Part shown: piece by piece, positions 1-7,990 of the stretch
Position numbering within the stretch: position 1 is the stretch's first letter
Layout: each line of letters opens with the position of its first letter
Source: an uncultured Granulosicoccus sp.
GTDB taxonomy: Bacteria > Pseudomonadota > Gammaproteobacteria > Granulosicoccales > Granulosicoccaceae
DNA: 64,000 bases
Direction of reading: 5' to 3'
NCBI GenBank assembly: GCA_947499955.1
Contig: CANMQI010000002.1
Span: 124,001-188,000 of the forward strand
Made by a program: the position numbers and the translations under genes
Notes under the pieces: model-generated
The model's input: only the letters and a program-made list of their open reading frames with translations
What the model was told of the DNA's origin: nothing
Databases searched by the model: none

Positions 1-1
1 G

Positions 2-436
2 AATGATGGCATCACGGCCACCATCAAGCAGACGCCGGGCGCCATCGGTTACATCGAGTATGGCTATGCCAAGCTCACCGGTGCCACGACGGCGCGGCTT
101 GAGAACGCCGCTGGCAACTACATTGCAGCCGGTGCCGAATCCGGTGCCGCAGCGCTTGCCAGCGCTGAGTTCTCAGACGCTACCCTGCCCGAGAGTGAGG
201 TGCCCGATCTGATTTCCTGGATCTACGATCCTGCGGGTGAGCAGGCTTATCCGATTGCCAGTTTCACCTGGTTGCTGGCCTACAAGGAACAGGATGACGA
301 GAAGGCTGCGGTCATTCGGGATTTTGTCGAATATGCCATTACTGAAGGCCAGAAGAGCTCCGACGAGCTGGGCTATATCCCGTTGCCCGAGAGCGTGATC
401 GAGCGGGTCCGCAACGCTGCAACATTCATTCAGTAA
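2..436 (+). CDS. pstS: PstS, phosphate ABC transporter periplasmic binding protein (C-terminal part)
   Basis: The window opens inside this gene, so only the last 144 codons are seen. The reading frame begins with a stretch containing KQTPGAIGYIEYGYA, the conserved PstS segment near the phosphate cleft, and ends in the helical C-terminus typical of the family. PstS binds inorganic phosphate in the periplasm and delivers it to PstCA. The order pstS-pstC-pstA-pstB on the same strand supports the call. The gene ends 132 bases before pstC, and that gap holds an inverted repeat (456-489). The promoter, where a Pho box would be expected, lies outside the window. Confidence 0.93.
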   Translation, partial: NDGITATIKQTPGAIGYIEYGYAKLTGATTARLENAAGNYIAAGAESGAAALASAEFSDATLPESEVPDLISWIYDPAGEQAYPIASFTWLLAYKEQDDEKAAVIRDFVEYAITEGQKSSDELGYIPLPESVIERVRNAATFIQ

Positions 437-455
437 GCAGACCTGCTGACGGGAT

Positions 456-489
456 GCGGGCTGTGTGTCGCTATCGATGCACAGCCCGC
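456..489 (+). promoter_or_regulatory. Intercistronic hairpin between pstS and pstC
   Basis: Arms at 456-465 (GCGGGCTGTG) and 480-489 (CACAGCCCGC) are perfect 10-base complements with a 14-base loop. There is no U-run after the right arm, so it is not an obvious intrinsic terminator. Placed directly after the binding-protein gene, it could protect the pstS mRNA from 3' decay or partly stop transcription, giving more PstS than PstCAB. That role is inferred; similar hairpins occur at three other binding-protein/permease junctions in this window. Confidence 0.6.
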
Positions 490-568
490 TGCCGTTTCAG
501 AGGCAAGACCGAATGACGACCCGGCGCTGGATGCGCCTGCTTTTCCTCCCTTTCTGACAGGAGCCGTC

Positions 569-1546
569 ATGGCCCGACATCAATTCAACATCAGCCGATC
601 CGCTGACAGCGTCAGCGCACCTCCCAGCTCGCGTGAGCTGACGACTGATACCGTCTTTCGAGGAATCGCCTGGATCTGTGCCTCCTTGATCATCGTACTG
701 ACAGCCTGTCTGCTGTTCAAGATCGGGGCGCAGGCCGTTCCTGCCATCAGGCAGCATGGTCTGGGTTTCATTTTCGGTACCACCTGGGATGTCTCACGCG
801 AGACCTTCGGCGTACTACCGGAAATCTGGGGCACGTTGTACAGCTCGTTTCTGGCGCTGCTCATTGGTGGCAGCTTTGGTGTGGCCATCGCGATATTCCT
901 GACGCAGGAATTCATCAGTCCGCGTCTGGCCGCAATTTTCCGCACCATTGTCGAGATGCTGGCGGCCATCCCGTCAGTTGTCTATGGGCTGTGGGGCATC
1001 TATGTAGTCATTCCGATGCTGCGCCCCATCTCTGAATTCCTCAATGCCTGGCTTGGCTGGTTCCCGATGTTCTCAACGGATCTGGCAGGCCCGGGTCTGG
1101 CGCCCGCAGCGCTGGTGCTGGCCATCATGATTCTGCCCACGGTTGCCGCCATCTCAGTGGATGCCATGCGACGCATCCCCTACAAGGTCAAGGAGGCGGC
1201 CTACGGTATGGGCACCACACGCTGGGAGGCAATTCTCAAGGTCATGCTGCCCACTGCCTCCTCCGGCATCCTGGCGGCACTGGTTCTGGGTTTCGGCCGT
1301 GCGCTGGGCGAGACCATGGCGCTGGCCATGCTGATTGGTAACAGCAACCAGATCAATCTGTCACTGTTCGCACCAGCCAACACGCTGGCCTCTCTGCTGG
1401 CCTCCAGCTTTCCTGAAGCTGGCCAGATTGAAGTACAGGCACTGATGTATGCCGCTCTGGTGCTGCTTGCAATTACCTTCCTGGTGAATGTGGGTGGCCT
1501 GGCCATCCAGCAATACACCGTCAGAAAATTCGAGGGAAAACGATGA
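569..1546 (+). CDS. pstC: PstC, phosphate ABC transporter permease
   Basis: This 325-residue inner-membrane protein has about six hydrophobic segments, the first near residues 32-52. The cytoplasmic EAA loop, which contacts the ATPase, starts at KEAAYGMG (about 208-215) and is followed by a conserved LGETMALAML-type helix. PstC and PstA form the phosphate channel driven by PstB. The ATG at 569 follows a short purine-rich stretch (caggagc). The stop codon overlaps the pstA start by four bases (ATGA), implying translational coupling. Length is normal for the family. Confidence 0.95.
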   Translation: MARHQFNISRSADSVSAPPSSRELTTDTVFRGIAWICASLIIVLTACLLFKIGAQAVPAIRQHGLGFIFGTTWDVSRETFGVLPEIWGTLYSSFLALLIGGSFGVAIAIFLTQEFISPRLAAIFRTIVEMLAAIPSVVYGLWGIYVVIPMLRPISEFLNAWLGWFPMFSTDLAGPGLAPAALVLAIMILPTVAAISVDAMRRIPYKVKEAAYGMGTTRWEAILKVMLPTASSGILAALVLGFGRALGETMALAMLIGNSNQINLSLFAPANTLASLLASSFPEAGQIEVQALMYAALVLLAITFLVNVGGLAIQQYTVRKFEGKR

Positions 1547-2454
1547 TACCGGTAGCCAGTATGGTCGATGATGACGCCGCCATGGCGGCAGCGGTGCGGG
1601 CCATTCCCAGACTCGAACGACAGACCTTCGAGTCCCGGGCGCTCAAGAGCGGCCTGTTGACGACACTGACCTGGGCCGCTGCACTGTTGGCTGCGGTTCC
1701 CCTGTTCTCGGTGCTCTACATGCTGGTCGTCGAGGGTGGGGCACGTATCGACCTGGAAGCCCTGACCGCATTGCCACCTGCAGGCTTCGAGCAGGGCGGC
1801 GGTTTTGGCAATGCCATTGTCGGTACCTTGCTGATGGTCGGGATTGCCTCGGCTATTGCGGTACCACTGGGCATTGTTGCTGCCATCTACCTGTCTATTC
1901 TCGGTGCCCACACGCGGGTGGCCCGGGTGTCACGCTTTCTGGCCAAGGTGCTCACGGGACTGCCCTCCATACTGGCAGGGGTGTTTGCCTATGCCGCAGT
2001 TGTATTGTGGATGGGTAGCTACTCGGCCATTGCCGGTGGTGTGGCGCTGGGCATGCTGATGCTGCCGACGGTGGTGCTGACGGCAGAAGAGGCCATGAAG
2101 GAGGTGCCACAGCGCATGAAGGACGCCGCGTTCGGTATGGGCTGTACACGTAGCCAGGTCATCTGGAGTGTGGTATTGCCCACCGGTCTGCCGGGTATCC
2201 TGACCGGCGTGATGCTGGCGGTGGCCGGTGCGGCCGGTGAATCGGCACCGCTGCTGTTTACAGCCTTGTTCAGCAACTATTACGTCAGCGAGATGGTCGA
2301 GCCAACGGCATCCTTGTCCATCCTGATCTACAACTTTTCAGCCATGCCATTCGATAACCAGATCTCGCTTGCCTGGGCGGCGTCACTGGTTCTGGTGTTC
2401 ATGGTTCTGATCATCAATATCCTCGCCCGGCTGATTGGTCAGCCGAAGGTCTGA
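1543..2454 (+). CDS. pstA: PstA, phosphate ABC transporter permease
   Basis: This 303-residue membrane protein is the second half of the phosphate channel. It has about six hydrophobic segments and an EAA loop with KDAAFGMG near residues 193-200. The [17 protein letters not shown] segment is typical of PstA. Translation probably re-initiates at the ATGA overlap with pstC. A second in-frame ATG lies at codon 7, so the exact start is uncertain by a few residues. It is followed 28 bases later by pstB. Confidence 0.95.
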   Translation: MIPVASMVDDDAAMAAAVRAIPRLERQTFESRALKSGLLTTLTWAAALLAAVPLFSVLYMLVVEGGARIDLEALTALPPAGFEQGGGFGNAIVGTLLMVGIASAIAVPLGIVAAIYLSILGAHTRVARVSRFLAKVLTGLPSILAGVFAYAAVVLWMGSYSAIAGGVALGMLMLPTVVLTAEEAMKEVPQRMKDAAFGMGCTRSQVIWSVVLPTGLPGILTGVMLAVAGAAGESAPLLFTALFSNYYVSEMVEPTASLSILIYNFSAMPFDNQISLAWAASLVLVFMVLIINILARLIGQPKV

Positions 2455-2482
2455 TGGAACGGATACGACGGAAGATTTCACT

Positions 2483-3325
2483 ATGAATGCAACCATGACA
2501 CCCAATCGGGTCACTATTCAAGAAGCCGCTCCTGTGAAAAAGACAGCCATTGATGATGTCGTGCTGGACTGCAAGGTCCGCAAGATTCACTACGGGGATT
2601 TTCTCGCGGTCCGCGACAGCAACGTGCCCATTGCCCGCAAGCAGATCACCGGCTTCATCGGACCCTCGGGTTGCGGCAAGAGTACCGTGCTGCGAAGCCT
2701 GAACCGCATGAACGACCTGATCGATGTCTTCCGCTTCGACGGTCAGGTCACTTATCATGGCAAGGATATCTATGCGCGGGATGTCGATCCCGTGGTCGTG
2801 CGTCGCTACATCGGCATGGTCTTTCAGCAGCCCAATCCGTTCTCCATGAGCATCTTCGACAATGTCGCCTTCGGGCTGAAGCTCAATCGCTTCAAGGGAG
2901 ACACACACGAGAAGGTCGAGAAGGCGCTGCGGGGTGCTGCCTTGTGGGACGAGGTCAAGGGTAAGCTGAAGAACAGTGGCTTGTCGCTCTCGGGTGGTCA
3001 GCAGCAGCGTCTGTGCATTGCACGGGCGATTGCCACCGAGCCGGAAGTCTTGTTGATGGATGAGCCCTGTTCGGCACTGGACCCCATTGCCACGCGGCAG
3101 GTGGAAGAGCTGATGCTGGAGCTCAAGGAGAATTTCGCTGTGGCACTGGTGACACACAACATGCAGCAGGCAACGCGGGTTGCCGACAAGACCGCTTTTT
3201 TCGGTGTCGATATGTCAGCGGGCGGAAGAACCGGCTATCTGGTGGAAATGGGCGATACGGATCAGATCTTCAACCATCCTCGCGAGCAGCTGACCCGTCA
3301 GTACGTCGCCGGGGAGTTCAGCTGA
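2483..3325 (+). CDS. pstB: PstB, phosphate ABC transporter ATPase
   Basis: This is the 280-residue cytoplasmic ATPase of the phosphate importer. Walker [10 protein letters not shown] is at about 60-68, signature LSGGQQQ at 169-175, Walker B LLMDEP at 190-195, and the H-loop His lies in VTHNM. The FQQPNPF motif after the Q-loop is characteristic of PstB. I chose the ATG at 2483 because GGAAG lies eight bases upstream. An ATG at 2435 is in frame but overlaps pstA and would add a 16-residue extension. The usual downstream phoU is absent; a Fic-like gene follows. Confidence 0.96.
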   Translation: MNATMTPNRVTIQEAAPVKKTAIDDVVLDCKVRKIHYGDFLAVRDSNVPIARKQITGFIGPSGCGKSTVLRSLNRMNDLIDVFRFDGQVTYHGKDIYARDVDPVVVRRYIGMVFQQPNPFSMSIFDNVAFGLKLNRFKGDTHEKVEKALRGAALWDEVKGKLKNSGLSLSGGQQQRLCIARAIATEPEVLLMDEPCSALDPIATRQVEELMLELKENFAVALVTHNMQQATRVADKTAFFGVDMSAGGRTGYLVEMGDTDQIFNHPREQLTRQYVAGEFS

Positions 3326-3382
3326 TCTGTTTTTCAAGGGGTTGATTGATACGCGTCAGTTCCGTTCTGGAGTCAGGCATTC

Positions 3383-4102
3383 ATGGGCAGGGAGCCGGAT
3401 ACTGCAATGGTGGTCACATCAAGCTGTTTGACTGGCAAGCGCTTTGATCTGTGCGCCATTGCCGATGCCCTGCACGAACTTCGAGACCATATGCACCATG
3501 TCAATCTGCGGCTTGACAACCATCACCCGGCACTGAACCGGGATTGTGTCGAGCAGCTTGTGCAGGCGTACAGCATGATCGATCACTATCTTGCGGAAGA
3601 CTTGCCTCTGTTGTCCATGGGCCAGTCACGCCACGTACTGGCGGTTAACCACCGTGTGTTATTCGGAGAGGGAAACACCCTCAATCCCGATTATCATAAG
3701 GCCCTCATGGCCAGTGAGAAGCATTTCTACGGCGTTGCGGGTTCAGGGATCGGGGGGCTGGTCGACTGGTATTCGAGGAACCGCGAGCAGGCAGTATGGC
3801 GACTGGCGGCAGGCGTCTATCTGCAGACCGTCGGGCCGCCGCAATTGTTTCTCGAAGGCAACCATCGTACGGGCGTCATATTGGCCAACTATGTTCTGGC
3901 CAGGGCCAATCAGGCACCTCTGGTCATCGATCATCAGCTGGCTCCTACCTGGTTCCAGATGACCGAGGTTGTCAGATCACGCCGCCGCAGTCTGCTGGAA
4001 CCGAAATTCTGGTTGCGTTCGCTGCATGGCGAGCTGGCCGAGTTCATTCAGCATCATGTCAATGAGCGCTACTTGCGCCGCAGTTCATTACCGGGGAATT
4101 GA
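3383..4102 (+). CDS. Fic-fold protein with degenerate active-site motif
   Basis: This 239-residue, mostly helical protein contains QLFLEGNHRTG at 144-154. It lines up with the Fic motif (HPFx[D/E]GNGRxxR), but the catalytic His is Gln144, the second Gly is His151 and the final Arg is Val. E, G, N and the first Arg are kept. In the Fic family the His deprotonates the target hydroxyl, so adenylylation in the usual way looks unlikely. The protein may bind nucleotide or act as a pseudoenzyme. It lies 57 bases after pstB on the same strand, where phoU is often found, and just before a small gene. No inhibitory [S/T]xxxE[G/N] helix is obvious. The fold call rests on one motif plus helicity. Confidence 0.6.
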   Translation: MGREPDTAMVVTSSCLTGKRFDLCAIADALHELRDHMHHVNLRLDNHHPALNRDCVEQLVQAYSMIDHYLAEDLPLLSMGQSRHVLAVNHRVLFGEGNTLNPDYHKALMASEKHFYGVAGSGIGGLVDWYSRNREQAVWRLAAGVYLQTVGPPQLFLEGNHRTGVILANYVLARANQAPLVIDHQLAPTWFQMTEVVRSRRRSLLEPKFWLRSLHGELAEFIQHHVNERYLRRSSLPGN

Positions 4103-4103
4103 A

Positions 4104-4370
4104 ATGGGAGTCTGTACCGCCAGGAGATTGAGTCCGACCGAACGAGTGGATGCGCTGTTCCTTGATCTGTGCAGGCATTACGAAGGGGGAGAGGACAAGG
4201 AGGTGCGTGCCGCAGCGAAGTTGCTGCTCGTGGCTCTGGCTCGATTGCGAGAGCATGGTGGTGCCCACTGGGATGTGACGCTGGACGCCTATGTCAAGAT
4301 CGCCAAGAACCGACCGGAGAAGCTCGCCAGTATTCTGCAGCAGGGCAACAGCGGGCGTAAATCGATGTAG
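4104..4370 (+). CDS. Small hypothetical protein
   Basis: This 88-residue, predominantly helical, soluble protein has no motif I recognise. It starts one base after the stop of the Fic-like gene, with an AGGGG-like purine stretch (ccgggg) upstream of the ATG at 4104. The two are almost certainly co-transcribed and coupled. A small partner gene beside a Fic gene recalls Fic/antitoxin pairs, but I see no inhibitory motif, so this is only a thought. The KIAKNRPEK segment near the C-terminus is basic. Confidence 0.55.
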   Translation: MGVCTARRLSPTERVDALFLDLCRHYEGGEDKEVRAAAKLLLVALARLREHGGAHWDVTLDAYVKIAKNRPEKLASILQQGNSGRKSM

Positions 4371-4507
4371 GGGGTGACGCTGTCGAGACGCTGGCCTCCA
4401 GGCGATTGGAGCCCGGCCCCGATGGTACTCCGTAGCGGCAGTACGGTCCGGTTGTGAGACGATAGAGCCTGGATGCATGTCAGTCCGATACCTCCGAGCA
4501 GACTTCC

Positions 4508-5995
4508 ATGGGCAAGAGTATTGGCCGTACCCGTTTTACACAGAAAGAGATTCGTCGCTTCAATACCCGGTTGGACGAGAGTCTGCACGCGTTGGAGCAG
4601 ATGCTCGCCGTGCCGGATTTTGGCGAGGGTGAGTCCTCGATCGGCGCTGAACTGGAACTTTATGTCATCGATGAATCCGGCAAGGCGCTACCCATCAGCA
4701 AGCGCCTGGTCGAACTGGCCGACGACGAGCGGCTTACGCTGGAGATCAATCGATACAATCTGGAAGCCAATCTGACGCCCGGTCCCATGAAGGGCAATTC
4801 GCTGAAGCGCATCGAAGACGAGATGCTCGAGATGCTTGCTACGCTCAATACGCTGGCCGAGGGACAGGGAGCGCGTGTCATCCCCATCGGAATTCTGCCA
4901 ACGCTCAGGCCCCGTGATCTGACGCTCGACATGATGACACCGGACAAACGCTACCAGGCGTTGAGCAAGGAGCTCCGTAAGCGCAGAGGCGAGAAGTTTC
5001 GCATTCGACTGCGCGGCCGTGAGCGTGTCTCATTCGGCACCGACAGCGTGACGCCGGAAGGGGCCAACACCTCACTGCAGGTGCATTACCGAGCTCACCC
5101 CGACAGCTTTGTCGATCTCTACAACGCCATTCAGCTGGTCACACCGCTGGTGCTGGGTCTGGCTGTCAATTCCCCTTATGTGCTTGGTCGTGAGATCTGG
5201 CAGGAAACCCGGATAGAGCTTTTCCGACAGTCGATTGATGGGCGCAATCGTAAACGGCGTGAACTTGATCTGCCGGCTCGCGTGAATTTCGGGCACGGTT
5301 GGCTGCGGCGTAGCGTACTGGAGCTGTTTGCAGAGTCGGTGCATCTGTTCGAGCCGCTATTGCCGGTGTGTTCCGACGAGAAACCCCTCGAGGTACTGAC
5401 GAAAGGCGGCGTGCCAGCGTTTGAAGAGCTGGGGTTGCAGATGGGGACCACCTGGCCGTGGAACCGCGCTGTGTATGACGCTCACGACAAGGGGCATGTG
5501 CGTATCGAGCTGCGCGCGCTGCCTGCCGGCCCGAGCCCCGTCGATATGCTGGCCAACGCCGCATTTGCACTGGGATTGGCGGAAGGGCTGGTGGGTAATA
5601 TCGAAAACCTGCTTCACGCCATCCCTTACGCCTCTCTCGAGAGAAATCTGAACGAGGCGGCGCGCAACGGGATGGATGCCACGCTGTTGTGGCCTTCGCG
5701 AACCACGAAGCGACTCGACTCCTATCCTCTGGTCGATATCGTCAAGCAACTACTGCCTACCGCTGAAGAGGGCCTTAGTGCCAGCGGTGTGGCCGATGAT
5801 GATCGACGTCGCTATCTGGCTTGTATCGAACAGCGAGTTGCAGCTCGGCAGACCGGGGCAAGTTGGCAGACTGGCAGCTGCCAGCGGTATCGCGAGAAGG
5901 GCGCATCGCGCAAAAGCGCATTGCGCGCCATGGTCAATGACTACGCCCAGCTGTCGCTGTCCAATCTGCCGGTGGCCGAGTGGCCACTACCCTGA
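4508..5995 (+). CDS. Glutamate-cysteine ligase family (GCS2/YbdK-like) protein
   Basis: This 495-residue cytoplasmic enzyme belongs to the GCS2 carboxylate-amine ligase family. The family joins a glutamate carboxylate to an amine using ATP. GAELELYVID near residue 46 and NRYNLEANLTPGP near 81 are the N-terminal metal/nucleotide-binding signature. HVRIELRALPAGPSPVDM near 330 is the second conserved block. The C-terminal ~60 residues are basic and rich in Ala/Ser. It is longer than E. coli YbdK (about 370). True substrate cannot be told from sequence. The ATG at 4508 has no strong SD. The gene stands alone, converging on the next gene with a 15-base gap. Confidence 0.8.
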   Translation: MGKSIGRTRFTQKEIRRFNTRLDESLHALEQMLAVPDFGEGESSIGAELELYVIDESGKALPISKRLVELADDERLTLEINRYNLEANLTPGPMKGNSLKRIEDEMLEMLATLNTLAEGQGARVIPIGILPTLRPRDLTLDMMTPDKRYQALSKELRKRRGEKFRIRLRGRERVSFGTDSVTPEGANTSLQVHYRAHPDSFVDLYNAIQLVTPLVLGLAVNSPYVLGREIWQETRIELFRQSIDGRNRKRRELDLPARVNFGHGWLRRSVLELFAESVHLFEPLLPVCSDEKPLEVLTKGGVPAFEELGLQMGTTWPWNRAVYDAHDKGHVRIELRALPAGPSPVDMLANAAFALGLAEGLVGNIENLLHAIPYASLERNLNEAARNGMDATLLWPSRTTKRLDSYPLVDIVKQLLPTAEEGLSASGVADDDRRRYLACIEQRVAARQTGASWQTGSCQRYREKGASRKSALRAMVNDYAQLSLSNLPVAEWPLP

Positions 5996-6010
5996 TGACG
6001 AGTTATCGAC

Positions 6011-6172
6011 TCATTCGTTTTTGGTGGACTTCTTCAACTGCTTGCCACAGCAACTGAAAAAGGCACCCTCGTCGGTGTCACAGTTGCAACTGGTGGTCAC
6101 CAGAATACTCATCTCGCATTCCTGACAGTGATAGGTATCGCCTTCGACTGGCTTTTCGGATGGTGTGTTCAT
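6011..6172 (-). CDS. Small cysteine-rich (zinc-ribbon-like) protein
   Basis: This 53-residue protein has Cys in CQEC, CNC and a late SCCG, arranged as a possible metal-binding knuckle. It ends in a Lys-rich tail. I chose the ATG at 6172 because AGGAGG lies seven bases upstream. A start 16 codons earlier is in frame but lacks such a site. It could be a small metal-binding or redox protein; function unknown. It is divergent from the tiny membrane protein at 6423. Confidence 0.6.
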   Translation of the reverse strand: MNTPSEKPVEGDTYHCQECEMSILVTTSCNCDTDEGAFFSCCGKQLKKSTKNE

Positions 6173-6422
6173 GACGGTTCCTCCTGATGAGATAGCTGCC
6201 GGTATCGATATACCGGCCAAAAACAGTATCCGTCAGGTAGCAGCATCACAGGGAACGTTGTAACAATGCCAGTTCACCAGACTGGCAGGCACGACAGGCG
6301 CCACGGCAAACTGGAGTGTGCAAAGGCGGCTCGCCGGCAGACGCGCCAATTTACAATGCAGCATCTTGTAAGTCTTGCCATGCAAACATTCGCGGCAACA
6401 AGTGAAAGGGTGGAGGAGTGAC

Positions 6423-6557
6423 ATGTTGTGGACGTTGATTGTCGTACTGGCATTGTTGTGGGTGGTCGCCGTGGTCGTCAAGTTCACGGTAGGTGGACTG
6501 ATTCACCTGCTGTTGCTGGGCGCGGTAGCGCTGCTGGTGTACCGATTGCTGACCTGA
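6423..6557 (+). CDS. Tiny hydrophobic protein, lmo0937-like family
   Basis: This 44-residue peptide is almost wholly two transmembrane helices: MLWTLIVVLALLWVVAVVV, then GGLIHLLLLGAVALLVYRLL. The pattern matches the lmo0937/DUF5670 family of small stress-associated membrane proteins, whose role is not known. The ATG at 6423 is preceded by GGAGG (gtggaggagtgac), which decides this start over one 16 codons upstream. It sits alone between a small Cys-rich gene and an aminotransferase. Confidence 0.7.
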   Translation: MLWTLIVVLALLWVVAVVVKFTVGGLIHLLLLGAVALLVYRLLT

Positions 6558-6605
6558 CAGGTGGCAGGGCCTATGCGCTGACACATGACCTGAAAGCAGG
6601 CGTAA

Positions 6606-7826
6606 GTGGCGGCACGGTTCCGCTTGCCAGTGCTGGTATACACGGGCATTCTACCGCCCATGATAAACACACCCTCCTGTAGCGAGCGCGCCGCCAGGCT
6701 GAAACCCAGTCAGATCAGAGCGGTCTCCGAGCTGGGCATGACTCTGCCGGACATCACACCCTTGTGGTTTGGTGAAAGTGCCTGGCCGAGCAGCACGCTG
6801 GCCGTGGAAGCGGCGGTTGATGCCTTGCGAGAGGGTGACCATTTCTACCAGCCCAACAGTGGCAAGAGCACTCTTCGCGACACCTTGTGCCAATACCTGA
6901 CTCGCTGCTACGGGCAGCCATTCGATCGTCGACGGATCACTGTCACCGCCTCCGGTATGCAGGGTCTTGCGCTGACAGCGCAGGCCTTGATCGACCCGGG
7001 TGATGAAGTCGTGTGCATCGACCCGGCCTGGCCCAATATGGCTGAATGTTTCCAGATTGCCGGCGCATCCATGACGCGGCTGGCACTGGAAGTGGTAGAT
7101 GATCACTGGTCGCTGGACATGGACAGACTGATCGATGCCATCACGCCTGCCGTCAAGGCCGTGATCATCAATTCGCCTTCCAACCCGACCGGCTGGGTCA
7201 TGTCCGAAGATGATCAGAAGATCCTTCTGGAACACTGTCGCCGTACTGGCACCTGGATTGTGGCGGACGATGTCTATGCTCGCCTGTATCGCCATGGCGA
7301 TGTCGCTCCCGGATTGCTGGCACTGGCAACTGCCGAGGATCGTCTTGTCTCGGTCAACAGTTTCTCCAAGGCCTGGTCCATGACGGGATGGCGGCTCGGC
7401 TGGATCACCGCGCCGGCTGAACTCGAATCGACCTTCGCCATGCTGAGCGAATTCAATATCGCAGGCCCGGCAGGCTTCATCCAGCAGGCGGGTGAGCGCA
7501 TGATCAGGGATGGCGAACCCGAGATCACGCTGCTCGGTGAGAGGCTGCAGGCAGGCTATGCCCGGGTGGAGAGTGCCTTGAGCGATGTGCCGACGGTTCG
7601 CTTCATCCAGCCCGAAGGTGCCTTTTATTGTTTTTTCGCGGTCGATGGCATGCAGGACAGTCTGGCCTTTGCCAGATCACTGTTGCACACGGCGCGCGTG
7701 GGTCTGGCCCCGGGCGTTGCCTTCGGTGAGGTTGGTGAAGGCTTTCTGCGTCTGTGCTATGCGCAGCCGGTGGATGTTCTGGATGAAGCGCTGGCGCGAC
7801 TCGTTGCCGAACTGCGCCGCGTCTGA
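6606..7826 (+). CDS. Class I/II PLP-dependent aminotransferase
   Basis: This cytoplasmic fold-type I aminotransferase is 406 residues from the GTG at 6606, or 388 from the ATG at 6660. The Schiff-base lysine lies in SFSKAWSMTGWRLGW. The cofactor-phosphate and ring contacts appear as NSPSNPTG and DDVYARLY. It resembles aspartate/aromatic aminotransferases of subgroup I-gamma; the donor cannot be named. The GTG has AGCAGG upstream; the ATG has a poorer site but matches family length better. The gene appears monocistronic. Confidence 0.85.
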   Translation: MAARFRLPVLVYTGILPPMINTPSCSERAARLKPSQIRAVSELGMTLPDITPLWFGESAWPSSTLAVEAAVDALREGDHFYQPNSGKSTLRDTLCQYLTRCYGQPFDRRRITVTASGMQGLALTAQALIDPGDEVVCIDPAWPNMAECFQIAGASMTRLALEVVDDHWSLDMDRLIDAITPAVKAVIINSPSNPTGWVMSEDDQKILLEHCRRTGTWIVADDVYARLYRHGDVAPGLLALATAEDRLVSVNSFSKAWSMTGWRLGWITAPAELESTFAMLSEFNIAGPAGFIQQAGERMIRDGEPEITLLGERLQAGYARVESALSDVPTVRFIQPEGAFYCFFAVDGMQDSLAFARSLLHTARVGLAPGVAFGEVGEGFLRLCYAQPVDVLDEALARLVAELRRV

Positions 7827-7990
7827 ACACAGGCGATAACCTACTGAAGAGCAGTATTCGTGAAGTGTCAGCATTCAGACATGATTGATATTCACAGATG
7901 ACGGAGGATCTAGTCTCCCGAGTAATATTGAAGTGCGTCACAAAACGTTTAGGATGAGGTTCGAATAACCCCCACCCAGACGGAGTGACG

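Noticed and set aside
4104-4370. Classical Fic toxin-antitoxin pair
   Set aside because: The Fic-like protein lacks the catalytic His and the small protein lacks an inhibitory [S/T]xxxE[G/N] motif, so a toxin-antitoxin call is not supported.
7929-7944. A 16-base string (ATTGAAGTGCGTCACA) shared with the region near 44005-44020
   Set aside because: In 64 kb about one exact 16-base match is expected by chance; neither site is in a comparable position.
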